DNA of 64,000 bases from Shewanella algidipiscicola (GCF_003605125.1 NZ_QPQT01000011.1:98539-162538); one strand, 5' to 3'. Numbered from the stretch's first letter, positions 45,625 through 54,632 are shown. Made by a program: numbers and translations. The notes: a model not told the origin generated them from the sequence alone.

Positions 45625-45841
45625 GAGTGCAATATTGCTATTTAAAGTGGCATTAGTATTACTGCTTTTTTTCATCATTTTTAATCTTGGGCGTGCGTTG
45701 TTTATCTTAGTGAAAGGGGAAAGTAAGATCCCCATGAGCCAATATTTAGGCCGCCGGGTATTGTTTTCGCTATTGGTGATCCTACTGCTGCTACTAGCAC
45801 TAGGGTTGGGGCTAATTACTCCCAACCCTAGGCCTTATTAG
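45623..45841 (+). CDS. twin-helix membrane protein, DUF2909 family, antisense within the cox cluster
   Basis: A 72-residue protein with two hydrophobic helices (AILLFKVALVLLLFFIIFNL and RRVLFSLLVILLLLLALGLG) joined by GRALFILVKGESKIPMSQY, fitting the DUF2909 family commonly found beside coxC and SURF1. AGGAG lies five bases before ATG 45623, stronger evidence than SURF1 has for its own start. It is transcribed against all its neighbours. The start overlaps the SURF1 start, and its stop abuts the coxC stop with no base between. The function is unknown; oxidase assembly is plausible from context. Confidence 0.85.
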   Translation: MSAILLFKVALVLLLFFIIFNLGRALFILVKGESKIPMSQYLGRRVLFSLLVILLLLLALGLGLITPNPRPY

Positions 45842-46717
45842 CTACAGCACATACACAAAAATAAATAAGCATAGCCAGACCACATCGACAAAATGCCAAT
45901 ACCAACTGCCCGCCTGAAAAGCAAAGTGTTTATCTGGGGTGAAGTGACCTTTTAACACTCTACAAAACAACACCAATAAGAAGATGGTGCCTAAGGTCAC
46001 GTGCATGCCGTGGAAACCGGTGAGCAAGAAAAAGGTGTTGCCATAAACGCCAGAGGAGAGGGTCAACCCCATCTCCTGATAAGCATGAGCATATTCTTCA
46101 ACCTGTAACAGTAAGAAGGCCAACCCGAGTAAGATGGTCAGCCCCAACCACAGGGTGAGGGCGGTGCGTTTCCCCTTTTCGAGACTAACATGGGCAAAGT
46201 GTAAGGTGACCGATGATGTGAGTAATATGATGGTGTTGTACAGTGGTAAGCCCGTCCAGCCCATTGCTTGGGTTTTGGTGCCATCTGGCGTGGTGACCAA
46301 GGGCCACATCGCTTCAAAGGTAGGCCACAACACTTCGTGTGTCATGGCGTTATTGGAGGCTCCGCCTAGCCATGGCACGGCTATCATACGGGCATAGAGT
46401 AGCGCGCCAAAAAAAGCGGCAAAAAACATCACCTCCGAAAAAATAAACCAGCTCATCCCTTGACGAAACGATCTGTCCATCTGTTTCGAATAGAGTCCAG
46501 CCATCGATTCGTCAATCACGGTTCTGAACCAGCCAAAAATCATATACACAATCACTGCAATCCCGGCAGTCAGAATATAACCGCCGCTCGATTGCTCGCT
46601 ATTGAGCTGCTGTATATAAGTGCCTGCTCCAAAGGCGATTAAAAATAGCCCGATGGCGCCTATTATGGGCCAGGCACTTTGCGCTGGCACATAATAGTGT
46701 TCGTGTTTAGTGGTCAT
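45842..46717 (-). CDS. coxC: cytochrome c oxidase subunit III
   Basis: A 291-residue membrane subunit with seven helices. FRQGMSWFIFSEVMFFAAFFGALLYAR, the glutamate-bearing HEVLWPTFEAMWPL, GFHGMHVTLGTIFL and the C-terminal AGSWYWHFVDVVWLCLF are subunit III marks. The ATG overlaps the stop of ctaG by four bases (ATGA), with AAGGAG upstream, so translation is coupled. Confidence 0.97.
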   Translation of the reverse strand: MTTKHEHYYVPAQSAWPIIGAIGLFLIAFGAGTYIQQLNSEQSSGGYILTAGIAVIVYMIFGWFRTVIDESMAGLYSKQMDRSFRQGMSWFIFSEVMFFAAFFGALLYARMIAVPWLGGASNNAMTHEVLWPTFEAMWPLVTTPDGTKTQAMGWTGLPLYNTIILLTSSVTLHFAHVSLEKGKRTALTLWLGLTILLGLAFLLLQVEEYAHAYQEMGLTLSSGVYGNTFFLLTGFHGMHVTLGTIFLLVLFCRVLKGHFTPDKHFAFQAGSWYWHFVDVVWLCLFIFVYVL

Positions 46718-47283
46718 TTTGCCGCTCCTTGCTCAACAGCGCCGACATAACCCTTGTCGGTAATGTTGTAGAGAGTATAGGAAAGTGTCAGCGTCGATAT
46801 CGTGTCTGGTAGATCGGGATCGACATAGAAAATTAGCGGTAATGCAGCACTACTTTGCGCCGCTAACAGCTGCTGATTAAAGCAGAAACACTCGGTTTTA
46901 TTAAAGTAGGCTGCCCCCTGCCCAGGTGAAACCGAGGGAATGGCTTGGCCTACGGTGGTCGCGAGCGCTAGGCTCTTAGCGTTAAAGTTGGTGCGTACAA
47001 GCTCACCAGGGTGAACCTGCATACGTTTGACTTCGGGCGTAAATTCCCATGGCATATCCTGTTGTATGTTAGCCATAAATTCGACGGTTATCACTCGCGA
47101 CGTATCTATGGTCATTGGCTTGTAAGTCGACGCTGTCGATTGTGTTTTACCGTTAATCCCCAATTGTTCACACAGCACGTCGTATAACGGCACCAAGGCA
47201 AATCCAAAGCCAAACATGCCTATGGCACCAGTCATTAGCCAGATGATCAGCTTGCGGTTCGATGTTGCCGAGGGCCGGGACAT
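46714..47283 (-). CDS. ctaG: cytochrome c oxidase assembly protein CtaG (COX11 type)
   Basis: A 189-residue protein that inserts copper into CuB of subunit I. One N-terminal helix (LIIWLMTGAIGMFGFGFALVPLYDVLCE) is followed by a periplasmic beta domain with the copper ligands in NKTECFCFNQQ, plus VEFMANIQQDMPWEF and YVDPDLPDTISTLTLSY. It lies 1 base after coxA and overlaps coxC. Confidence 0.95.
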   Translation of the reverse strand: MSRPSATSNRKLIIWLMTGAIGMFGFGFALVPLYDVLCEQLGINGKTQSTASTYKPMTIDTSRVITVEFMANIQQDMPWEFTPEVKRMQVHPGELVRTNFNAKSLALATTVGQAIPSVSPGQGAAYFNKTECFCFNQQLLAAQSSAALPLIFYVDPDLPDTISTLTLSYTLYNITDKGYVGAVEQGAAK

Positions 47284-47284
47284 A

Positions 47285-48895
47285 TTATTTCACCTCAGGT
47301 GGAGTCGAGAATGAGTGATAAGGAGCCGGGCTTGGCAGAGTCCATTCCAGCCCCTCGGCACCATCCCAAGGTTTAGCTGGTGCTTTTTCACCGCCCTTGA
47401 TGCACTTAATCACCAAGGCGAGAAAGATAAACTGCGATAGCCCGAAAGCGAAGCCGCCAATAGAGACAATTTGGTTAACATCAGCAAATTGAATTGCATA
47501 ATCAGGAATTCGACGCGGCATTCCCGCGAGTCCTAAAAAGTGCATAGGGAAAAACAACACGTTAACTGAGATAACCGAACACCAAAAATGCAGTTTACCC
47601 AACTTCTCGTCATACATATGCCCGGTCCATTTAGGTAGCCAATAATAGGCGGCCGCCATAATGGAGAAGATGGCCCCTGTGACCAATACATAATGGAAGT
47701 GAGCCACCACGAAATAGGTATCGTGATACTGGAAATCCACCGGAGTAATGGCCAGCATCAACCCCGAAAATCCGCCTATGGTGAACAGTATGATAAAGGC
47801 GATGGCAAACAACATAGGCGTTTCAAAACTGAGTGATCCGCGCCACATGGTGGCGACCCAATTAAAGACCTTAACCCCAGTTGGTACCGCGATGAGCATA
47901 GTACAATACATAAAAAACAGTTCAGCAAATACTGGCATACCTGTGGTAAACATATGGTGTGCCCAAACCAAGAAGGACAAAATCGCAATACTGGCAGTGG
48001 CATAAACCATAGAGGAGTAACCAAAGAGACGTTTGCGACTAAAGGCGGGCACAATAGCCGATATGATCCCAAATGAAGGTAAGATCATAATGTAGACCTC
48101 GGGGTGGCCGAAGAACCAGAAAATATGCTGAAACATCACAGGATCGCCGCCACCTGCTGCATCAAAGAAGCTGGTGCCAAAATATTTATCCGTCAGCACC
48201 ATAGTGACCACCCCTGCAAGTACAGGCATGACGGCGATCAACAAGAAAGCGGTGATTAACCAGGTCCACACAAATAGCGGTAATTTCATCCAACTCATGC
48301 CGGGGGCGCGCATATTCACAATCGTCACCACCACGTTGATGGCTCCCATGATGGAGCTGATCCCCATAATATGGATAGAAAATACAAACAGTGCCGTGCT
48401 ATCAGGGCTATAAGTGGTGGATAACGGAGCATAGAATGTCCAACCAAAGTTGGGGCCACCACCTTCCATAAAGAGTGAGCTTAATAATATGGTAAAGGCG
48501 AAGGGTAAAATCCAAAAGCTCCAGTTATTCATCCGTGGTAGCGCCATATCAGGTGCGCCAATCATCATGGGTATTAGCCAGTTTGCAAGCCCTGTAAAGG
48601 CGGGCATGACGGCACCAAACACCATGATCAAGCCATGTACAGTGGTCATTTGATTAAAAAAGTTGGGCTCGACTAATTGCAGACCCGGTTGAAACAACTC
48701 GGCCCGGATCACCATGGCCATGGCACCGCCAGTAAGAAACATAATAAAGCTGAACCACAGGTATAAGGTGCCGATATCTTTATGATTAGTGGTAAATAGC
48801 CAACGTTTTATGCCGGTTGGGTGAGCTTCGTGGTGTTCGTTAGACTCTTCAATATGAGCGGCATCCATATTGGCTTCGCGGGTTGTTGTATTCAT
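47285..48895 (-). CDS. coxA: cytochrome c oxidase subunit I
   Basis: A 536-residue catalytic heme-copper subunit with twelve helices. Heme a, heme a3 and CuB histidines are visible in MTTVHGLIMVFGAV, WFFGHPEVYIMILP with the cross-linked His-Tyr, VWAHHMF and HFHYVLVTGAIFS. The start is placed at the second of two adjacent ATGs (48895), because GGAGG stands only one base before the first. It lies nine bases after coxB. Confidence 0.97.
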   Translation of the reverse strand: MNTTTREANMDAAHIEESNEHHEAHPTGIKRWLFTTNHKDIGTLYLWFSFIMFLTGGAMAMVIRAELFQPGLQLVEPNFFNQMTTVHGLIMVFGAVMPAFTGLANWLIPMMIGAPDMALPRMNNWSFWILPFAFTILLSSLFMEGGGPNFGWTFYAPLSTTYSPDSTALFVFSIHIMGISSIMGAINVVVTIVNMRAPGMSWMKLPLFVWTWLITAFLLIAVMPVLAGVVTMVLTDKYFGTSFFDAAGGGDPVMFQHIFWFFGHPEVYIMILPSFGIISAIVPAFSRKRLFGYSSMVYATASIAILSFLVWAHHMFTTGMPVFAELFFMYCTMLIAVPTGVKVFNWVATMWRGSLSFETPMLFAIAFIILFTIGGFSGLMLAITPVDFQYHDTYFVVAHFHYVLVTGAIFSIMAAAYYWLPKWTGHMYDEKLGKLHFWCSVISVNVLFFPMHFLGLAGMPRRIPDYAIQFADVNQIVSIGGFAFGLSQFIFLALVIKCIKGGEKAPAKPWDGAEGLEWTLPSPAPYHSFSTPPEVK

Positions 48896-48904
48896 CATGC
48901 CTCC

Positions 48905-50026
48905 CTATTGACCATGTTGACTAACGTCAGCGGCTTGGACGGTATCACCGACATCATTGCCCCAAGCGTTACGCTCATATGTCACCACAGCCGCTATCTC
49001 CTGTGGTGTTAGCTGTCCAGCGAAGGCTTGCATTGCAGTGCCCGCCTTTCCATTAACCACAATATCGATATGTGCAGTGACTGGGCCGGTGGCAATGGCG
49101 CTGGCTTTTAATCCGGGGAACACCCCAGGAAGTCCCATGCCATTTGGCTGGTGGCAGGCGGCGCAGCGTGCCATGTATATCTGCTCACCTTGGGTCATCA
49201 GTTCATCCATCGATAAGGTTTGCGATAACGAGGCTTCGGTTGCGGCGGCGGCGATTGTGGCTTGGTTTTTTTGCTCTTCGATCCAGATATCAAAATCGGC
49301 TTCAGACAACACTTCAACCACTATGGGCATAAAGCCGTGATCCTTACCGCACAGTTCTGCACATTGGCCGCGGTACGTGCCGGGTTTATCCACGCGGGTC
49401 CAGGCTTCATTGATGAAACCGGGGTTAGCATCTTTTTTTACCGCAAAGGCCGGCACCCACCAAGAATGGATCACATCATCTGAGGTCATCAAGAAACGCA
49501 CTTTTTTATTAATGGGAAGCACTAGGGGTTTGTCGACTTCTAATAGATAGTTTTCGCCCTTCGTTTCACTGCCTTCAATTTGTGCTCTAGGGGTAGCAAG
49601 CAAGCTGTAGTATTCGATATCGTGATCAAAGTAACTGTAATGCCATTTCCACTGTGAACCCGTTACCTTGATGGTGATATCTGCATCGCTAGGATCTTCC
49701 ATGGCGATAAGGGTTTTCGTGGCAGGGATAGCCATCAGAATCAAGATAACAAAAGGCACGATAGTCCAAGCTATTTCGACTTTAGTGCTTTCATGGAAAT
49801 TGGCTGCCACCGCGCCTTTTGAGCGACGATGGTTAATGATGGAGTAGATCATTGCTCCAAACACTATGATGCCGATGGCGCAACAGATATAGAGAATGGT
49901 CATATGGAGGCCAAAAACTTTGCCACTGATCTCTGTTACCCCTGGTGTCATATTAAGGGGCATATCGGCTGCGAATATGGGCGGGGCTAGTAATAACCCC
50001 AGCAAGCTATACCACAGATGCTTCAC
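48905..50026 (-). CDS. coxB: cytochrome c oxidase subunit II with fused cytochrome c domain
   Basis: A 373-residue subunit II. A signal peptide and two membrane helices (about 35-60 and 78-98) are followed by the CuA domain with HSWWVPAF and GQCAELCGKDHGFMP. A C-terminal cytochrome c domain of about 90 residues carries CAACH (near residue 291) with GMGLPGVFPGL and a late methionine. This makes the enzyme caa3-like. It is first gene of the cox cluster, with the promoter in the 400-bp gap upstream. Confidence 0.96.
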   Translation of the reverse strand: MKHLWYSLLGLLLAPPIFAADMPLNMTPGVTEISGKVFGLHMTILYICCAIGIIVFGAMIYSIINHRRSKGAVAANFHESTKVEIAWTIVPFVILILMAIPATKTLIAMEDPSDADITIKVTGSQWKWHYSYFDHDIEYYSLLATPRAQIEGSETKGENYLLEVDKPLVLPINKKVRFLMTSDDVIHSWWVPAFAVKKDANPGFINEAWTRVDKPGTYRGQCAELCGKDHGFMPIVVEVLSEADFDIWIEEQKNQATIAAAATEASLSQTLSMDELMTQGEQIYMARCAACHQPNGMGLPGVFPGLKASAIATGPVTAHIDIVVNGKAGTAMQAFAGQLTPQEIAAVVTYERNAWGNDVGDTVQAADVSQHGQ

Positions 50027-50382
50027 TAGACTTCTCCTCTGTCAATTGCGAAGGCAACTACAAAGAAAAGTCACACAGTATGTCTCGGCTCCATGCAAAC
50101 TTTTCAGTTCCCAAAAAAGCAACGATGACTTCATAGTGCGCTGGTGGTATTGATGTTGTTATTGCTGGTGGTCACCACACTTGCACTTACGGCTGACTAT
50201 ATCAGGCGAATTTCAACTTAATTGGACTTTGCTAGAGATGTTCACTCGCAGGCCAATGAAGCCGACTACTAAATTGTTCGGATATAACAAATAATCGTTG
50301 ATATCTATTACTAACTTAATCGCTGTTTAAATATTGATCAAGATCACTTTTTTTTATTTTGTTAAAAAAAAACAGCGACAAA
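50027..50382. other. gap upstream of coxB
   Basis: About 355 bp holding the cox promoter region, an FNR/CRP-like site (50334-50347) and one very short hydrophobic open frame on the plus strand (50153-50221, 22 codons from ATG). No larger gene is supported. Confidence 0.4.
50334..50347. promoter_or_regulatory. FNR/EtrA- or CRP-like site upstream of coxB
   Basis: TTGAT-CAAG-ATCAC matches the FNR half-sites TTGAT-N4-ATCAA at 9 of 10 positions and also fits a CRP site. It lies about 308 bases before the coxB start, so it acts only if the leader is long or the promoter distant. Confidence 0.5.
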
Positions 50383-50402
50383 AAAGCCCCTCGCGGGGCT
50401 TA
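50383..50402 (-). terminator. terminator after sulA
   Basis: AAGCCCC and GGGGCTT arms around TCGC. The minus strand continues with six T, ending the lexA-sulA transcript. Confidence 0.88.
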
Positions 50403-50427
50403 AGTATGGAAAGTTTGAGCTGTAATG

Positions 50428-50937
50428 CTAGTGCAGTGAGCCAAATAATGATGTTTGGCGGCAGCCTTGATCTTGCTCTGCTAGGATTGTTACTGGTAGG
50501 TGACGATTAGCTTCTTCAATCACAACGCCTAAAGCCTGAGTGCTTTTGGCGACCAATTGTAAGCGGCGACAATCACGTGCATCGAGTGCTTGGGTCCAAC
50601 TGATCACCGCACTGGATGTACCACTTGTAAGCGCTTTTTCCATCGCCCATAGTGCTTCTACTTCATCTTTGGTGTGCACTAATAAGATTCTATCCATACG
50701 AACACCGGCATCGGCGAGCATCTGCTTATAACCAATATTTGGTGGGCTAATCAGAACTACCCACTGGCCTTGTTGGCTTAATCTTGCTAATTGCGGCGTA
50801 AGTGCTTGCAACTCATGCTTACCTTGGGTGCGACTCGATAATGTCGCGATGGTGCTGTGCTGAGTAGGCTTATGTTGCGTGTTTATATCGACCCAAAGGC
50901 CGGGATGTCGTGGGGCATTACCCATTAGATTATTCAT
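50428..50937 (-). CDS. sulA: SOS cell division inhibitor SulA
   Basis: A 169-residue SOS-induced inhibitor of FtsZ ring assembly. It has the SulA/RecA-like core: [35 protein letters not shown], then [29 protein letters not shown] 50937 overlaps the lexA stop (ATGA) and has GGAG upstream; a TTG at 50943 is rejected. Co-transcription with lexA from the two SOS boxes is expected, so it needs no LexA box of its own. Confidence 0.92.
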   Translation of the reverse strand: MNNLMGNAPRHPGLWVDINTQHKPTQHSTIATLSSRTQGKHELQALTPQLARLSQQGQWVVLISPPNIGYKQMLADAGVRMDRILLVHTKDEVEALWAMEKALTSGTSSAVISWTQALDARDCRRLQLVAKSTQALGVVIEEANRHLPVTILAEQDQGCRQTSLFGSLH

Positions 50938-51551
50938 TGCCAATCTCCGTTACGGATAACACCTACGGCAAGCCCTTCGATGCTAAGGCTTTGGCTGGAT
51001 AGGTCGACCACTATCGGTGAATATTCTTCATTCTCGGCGTGAAGATATACAGTATTACCTTTCTTTTCAAAACGCTTTACTGTGACATCATCTTCGACCC
51101 TAGCCACGACGATCTGGCCATTACTAGCTTGCTCTACTTTATGTACCGCGAGCAGATCACCTTCGAGAATACCTATATTTTTCATGCTATCGCCGCGGAC
51201 TCTTAAGAGAAAATCGGCGCTTGGGCGAAACATCGCTGGATCAACTTTATAGTGTTGCTCAACATGTTCTTGGGCCAAAATGGGTTCACCGGCAGCGACT
51301 TGTCCAATCAGTGGTAAACCAAGATCTTCGCTGTCATCTTCTTGAGTTAGCTTTATGCCTCTAGAGGTCCCTGGCATTATTTCGATGCAGCCTTTTTTGG
51401 CTAAGGCTTTTAAATGCTCTTCGGCCGCATTGGCGCTTTTAAAGCCTAGGCGACGAGCAATTTCAGCCCGGGTAGGCGGCATGCCTGTATCGGCAATATT
51501 GCGTTTAATTAATTCTAATATTTCGGCTTGTCTAGGGGTTAATGGTCTCAT
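50934..51551 (-). CDS. lexA: LexA repressor
   Basis: A 205-residue SOS repressor. The N-terminal winged helix ([44 protein letters not shown]) and the C-terminal peptidase domain are both complete. The self-cleavage site Ala-Gly lies in GQVAAGEPI, the catalytic serine in [12 protein letters not shown] and the lysine in [16 protein letters not shown]. Start ATG 51551 follows AGGATC. Two LexA boxes lie just upstream. Confidence 0.97.
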   Translation of the reverse strand: MRPLTPRQAEILELIKRNIADTGMPPTRAEIARRLGFKSANAAEEHLKALAKKGCIEIMPGTSRGIKLTQEDDSEDLGLPLIGQVAAGEPILAQEHVEQHYKVDPAMFRPSADFLLRVRGDSMKNIGILEGDLLAVHKVEQASNGQIVVARVEDDVTVKRFEKKGNTVYLHAENEEYSPIVVDLSSQSLSIEGLAVGVIRNGDWQ

Positions 51552-51559
51552 TGCAGATC

Positions 51560-51575
51560 CTGTCTTTCCATACAG
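51560..51575. promoter_or_regulatory. LexA box 1 of lexA
   Basis: CTGT-N8-ACAG with a perfect outer palindrome, 9 bases upstream of the lexA start. Confidence 0.92.
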
Positions 51576-51578
51576 TAA

Positions 51579-51594
51579 CTGTCAGTATATACAG
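51579..51594. promoter_or_regulatory. LexA box 2 of lexA
   Basis: CTGTCAGTATATACAG fits CTGT-N8-ACAG with the preferred AT-rich centre. Box centres are 19 bases apart, as in E. coli lexA with its two boxes. Confidence 0.93.
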
Positions 51595-51889
51595 TATTTA
51601 AAGTAGCGCAAGGATTAAGCATATTTTTGTCGGCAATGTGGTGGAATTTGTTTGAAACTGAAAGCAAAATCGCAGGTTTATTTTCATTGAAACCTGATAT
51701 TTTTATTTAAATCAATGTTATGAGATGGATTTTACGGAATAAATTTATTGAGTGATGCGATTGTCTCTTATCTGTTGAGATGATTTCTGTGTCAAGTTAG
51801 GGCGGCGAAACAACGTTAGCAGGTAATAGGATTCAGTTGCACTATGTGCCTGCAGTTACCGTTATCTTATATCGTTAAGCGTAGGGCTA

Positions 51890-52561
51890 TTATGGCTTGC
51901 TGGCGATAAGGTCATCTAACAGGTGGTGGTAATCATGGATTGCGGGAAAGTGGGTAAATATTTTATGGGGCTTTTTGCTATCGGGATTGCTTATGCCAAG
52001 TAAATACCCAACTCCTGCTTGTTTGGCGGCATGCAAGATAGCTTCGCTATCATCGATAAATAAACACCGACTGGGTTGTAATTGATATTGCTTAAATAAG
52101 CTGGACCAAAATTGAGGATGCTCTTTTGCAAAACCCGTTTCATGGCTGGAGAGCATATGGTCTAACCCTTGCGCGAGCTCTGTGTGTTCTAGTTTGAGTG
52201 CTAGGCTATGAGGGTGGGCATTGGTCACTAATATTCTGGTTTTATGCTTTTTAGCCAATGTATGCAGAAATGGCATGCTGTCTTGGCGTAACTGTATCCT
52301 GTCGGCCAATGTGCGTTGCAACATTACAATATCCAGTTGCAGTTGTTGCTGCCAGTAGTCGAGGCAATACCAATCCAAGGTGCCAACCACTTGGTCGTAG
52401 GCCTGTTCCACTAAGACATTGGCTTCATTTAGAGAGATGTTTCTGTTGTGACTTAAGGTTTGCGGCACTAGTTTGAGCCAAAAATGGCTATCGAAGTGCA
52501 AGTCTAGTAGCGTGCCATCCATATCAAGCAGTACGGTATCAATTTTATCCCAAGGAAACAT
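51890..52561 (-). CDS. yrfG: HAD-family GMP/IMP nucleotidase YrfG
   Basis: A 223-residue HAD hydrolase. The nucleophile motif is LLDMDGTLLDLHFD near residue 11, motif II is LVTNAHPHS and motif III/IV are FAKEHPQFW and CLFIDDSEAIL. It fits YrfG, a purine 5'-nucleotidase. The divergent nudE next to it matches the yrfG/nudE neighbourhood in enterobacteria. There is no clear terminator before lexA. Confidence 0.9.
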   Translation of the reverse strand: MFPWDKIDTVLLDMDGTLLDLHFDSHFWLKLVPQTLSHNRNISLNEANVLVEQAYDQVVGTLDWYCLDYWQQQLQLDIVMLQRTLADRIQLRQDSMPFLHTLAKKHKTRILVTNAHPHSLALKLEHTELAQGLDHMLSSHETGFAKEHPQFWSSLFKQYQLQPSRCLFIDDSEAILHAAKQAGVGYLLGISNPDSKKPHKIFTHFPAIHDYHHLLDDLIASKP

Positions 52562-52657
52562 AAGGTCAGTAAAAAAATTCTATCGTGAGAGTTGTGGATT
52601 AAACCCATCATAGTAAGATTGAACTGTGATGCAAACCTCATTTTATCAGGGACATTC

Positions 52658-53203
52658 ATGTCGGACCAAAAGCCACAGATATTACATACACAAGTTGTTG
52701 CTCAGAGTCGGTTATTTCAAATTGAGCAAGTGCACCTGAAATTTTCTAATCAGGTCGAGCGCCAGTATGAGCGTATGAAAGGCAGTAATCGTGGCGCCGT
52801 AATGGTGGTTCCTGTATTGGGGGAGCAACTACTGCTGGGCAGAGAGTACGCTGCAGGAACCCACAGCTATGAACTGGGCTTTCCCAAAGGGTTAGTTGAT
52901 CTGGGGGAGACTCCTGAGCAGGCCGCTAATCGTGAACTGCAAGAGGAGATAGGCTTTGGGGCTAAAAAATTAACCCATTTGATGGAGTTAAGTCTGGCGC
53001 CCAGCTATTTTGTCAGCAAGATGCAGATCTATATTGCAGAAGATCTGTATGAAAGTCGCCTTGAAGGCGATGAACCTGAGCCAATAGAGGTCGTTTCTTG
53101 GCCGCTTGCACAGTGGTCAGGGCTATTGGCATTGGAAGATTTTTCAGAATCGAGAAGTGTTAGTGCCTTGTTTTTAGCTCAGAAGCATTTAAAACTAAAA
53201 TAG
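52658..53203 (+). CDS. nudE: ADP compounds hydrolase NudE
   Basis: A 181-residue Nudix hydrolase acting on ADP-ribose, Ap3A and NADH in the E. coli protein. The Nudix box GFPKGLVDLGETPEQAANRE continues into LQEEIGFG with all consensus residues. YELGFPKG before the box and LAPSYFVSKM after it are NudE marks. Start ATG 52658 has AGGGA upstream. cysQ follows 49 bases later, so both may share a transcript. Confidence 0.93.
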   Translation: MSDQKPQILHTQVVAQSRLFQIEQVHLKFSNQVERQYERMKGSNRGAVMVVPVLGEQLLLGREYAAGTHSYELGFPKGLVDLGETPEQAANRELQEEIGFGAKKLTHLMELSLAPSYFVSKMQIYIAEDLYESRLEGDEPEPIEVVSWPLAQWSGLLALEDFSESRSVSALFLAQKHLKLK

Positions 53204-53252
53204 TTATTTAATTCGGATATATGCATTACCTGTCTAGGTTGTTGGAGTTGTG

Positions 53253-54065
53253 ATGAAGCCAGAAGAGTGTGTGGAACAGGTGATCGCCATCGCCGTTGAA
53301 GCGGGCATGGCCATCAAAGATATTTATCTTGAAGGTAGCTTTGATAAAGAAATTAAGGCGGATAATACCCCTGTGACGTCTGCCGATCTTGCTGCGCACC
53401 AAATTATCACTGCAGCGCTGACTCAGCTGACTCCCGATATTCCTGTGCTATCTGAAGAAGATGCCGACATCCCGTTATCCGAACGCGTCGATTGGCCCAG
53501 GTATTGGTTGGTCGATCCGTTAGATGGTACCGGAGAGTTTATTGCCGGCAGTGGCGACTTTTCGGTGATCATTGCGCTAGTTGAGCATAATCGCCCTATT
53601 ATGGGGATTGTTTATGTGCCCATGACAGAGGTGATTTATTATGCCATCGCAGGACTAGGGGCTTATAAGCGCTCAAATAAAGGCGAACAGCGTATTGCCA
53701 GTCGTCAATTGACACTCGATGATTCGCACTCATTGCGCTTGGCGGTCAGTCGTCGCCAAGATCCGCAATCGGTATTAAAGCTACTAAACCAGCCTAAGCA
53801 TTGTGAGTTAGTGGTGCTCGGCGGGGCAGCGCTTAAAAGTTGCTTGGTCGCAGAAGGGCGTGCCGATTGTTATGTACGCATTGGCCCTACTGGCGAGTGG
53901 GATACCGGCGCGGCACAAATTATTGTCGAAGAGGCGGGCGGGCAGATCATGGATCTTGAACTGCAACCGCTAAGTTATAATGAACGTGAATCGCTCGAAA
54001 ATCCTAATTTTATCGTTGTCGGTTCGACCCATTTACCTTGGGATGAGTTGTTAGTCAGTGAATAA
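53253..54065 (+). CDS. cysQ: 3'(2'),5'-bisphosphate nucleotidase CysQ
   Basis: A 270-residue inositol-monophosphatase-fold enzyme removing the phosphate from 3'-phosphoadenosine 5'-phosphate, a by-product of sulfate assimilation. Metal-binding motifs are LSEEDAD, DPLDGTGEFI and the late WDTGAAQIIVEEAGG. Start ATG 53253 has GGAG seven bases upstream; GTG 53250 is less likely. The stop overlaps the next gene by 8 bases. Confidence 0.94.
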   Translation: MKPEECVEQVIAIAVEAGMAIKDIYLEGSFDKEIKADNTPVTSADLAAHQIITAALTQLTPDIPVLSEEDADIPLSERVDWPRYWLVDPLDGTGEFIAGSGDFSVIIALVEHNRPIMGIVYVPMTEVIYYAIAGLGAYKRSNKGEQRIASRQLTLDDSHSLRLAVSRRQDPQSVLKLLNQPKHCELVVLGGAALKSCLVAEGRADCYVRIGPTGEWDTGAAQIIVEEAGGQIMDLELQPLSYNERESLENPNFIVVGSTHLPWDELLVSE

Positions 54066-54513
54066 TTCGGTTGATATTACCCTGCGTGCGGCGCAAAAGG
54101 GCGAGCTGGCCGGCGTTTATCGGCTTGAACAGCGTGTGTTTGGCGCGCATTGTTATCCGGACTTCTTTTTTCGTCAGAGTTTCGATTGTTGGCCAAATGG
54201 TTTGCGTGTTGCAATAGATCAAAATAATCATCTTCTTGGCTATATTCTAATGGTGCAAAGTGAGCAGCCGCATATAGGATGGATATTATCTGTCGCCGTG
54301 GATACACTCGCTCAAGGCCGAGGTATCGGCAAACGTTTGATAAACGATGCGCTTAATCACTTGGCGCCGTCAGTCACTCAGGTGATGCTCACTGTTGATC
54401 CAGCTAATCCAGCGCGCCATTTATACCTCGCATTGGGGTTTGTTGAGCTACAAACGGAAGCTGACTATTTTGGTCCGGATACATCGCGGGTGGTGATGTG
54501 TCTGATGCGCTAA
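54058..54513 (+). CDS. GNAT-family N-acetyltransferase
   Basis: A 151-residue acetyltransferase. The acetyl-CoA loop is LAQGRGIGKRLINDAL after the strand IGWILSVAVDT, and the C-terminal HLYLALGFVELQ closes the fold. Substrate unknown; RimI-like protein acetylation is one option, from overall shape only. Start GTG 54058 lies inside the cysQ end, implying translational coupling. Confidence 0.85.
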   Translation: MNNSVDITLRAAQKGELAGVYRLEQRVFGAHCYPDFFFRQSFDCWPNGLRVAIDQNNHLLGYILMVQSEQPHIGWILSVAVDTLAQGRGIGKRLINDALNHLAPSVTQVMLTVDPANPARHLYLALGFVELQTEADYFGPDTSRVVMCLMR

Positions 54514-54563
54514 GCCTTATCTATTTAGCACGGCTAAAGAGTGGCAATGACTTATATGAAACC

Positions 54564-54591
54564 TTCATTGTCATCTATTCATTGTCATCTA
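54564..54591. repeat. perfect tandem 14-bp repeat
   Basis: TTCATTGTCATCTA occurs twice head to tail, 42 bases before the MFS-acyltransferase start. It could be a duplicated operator or replication slippage. Confidence 0.7.
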
Positions 54592-54632
54592 GATGGTTAG
54601 GCTAACTAAGCTTGAGGCAAGCTGGAGCACAT

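Noticed and set aside
45625..45825. N-terminal extension of SURF1
   Set aside because: The open frame continues upstream, but its residues are polar, not SURF1-like, and are the antisense of a well-supported plus-strand gene.
54568..54588. Two TTGTCAT units read as a Pho box
   Set aside because: Their spacing is 14 bases rather than 11; the tandem repeat explains them.
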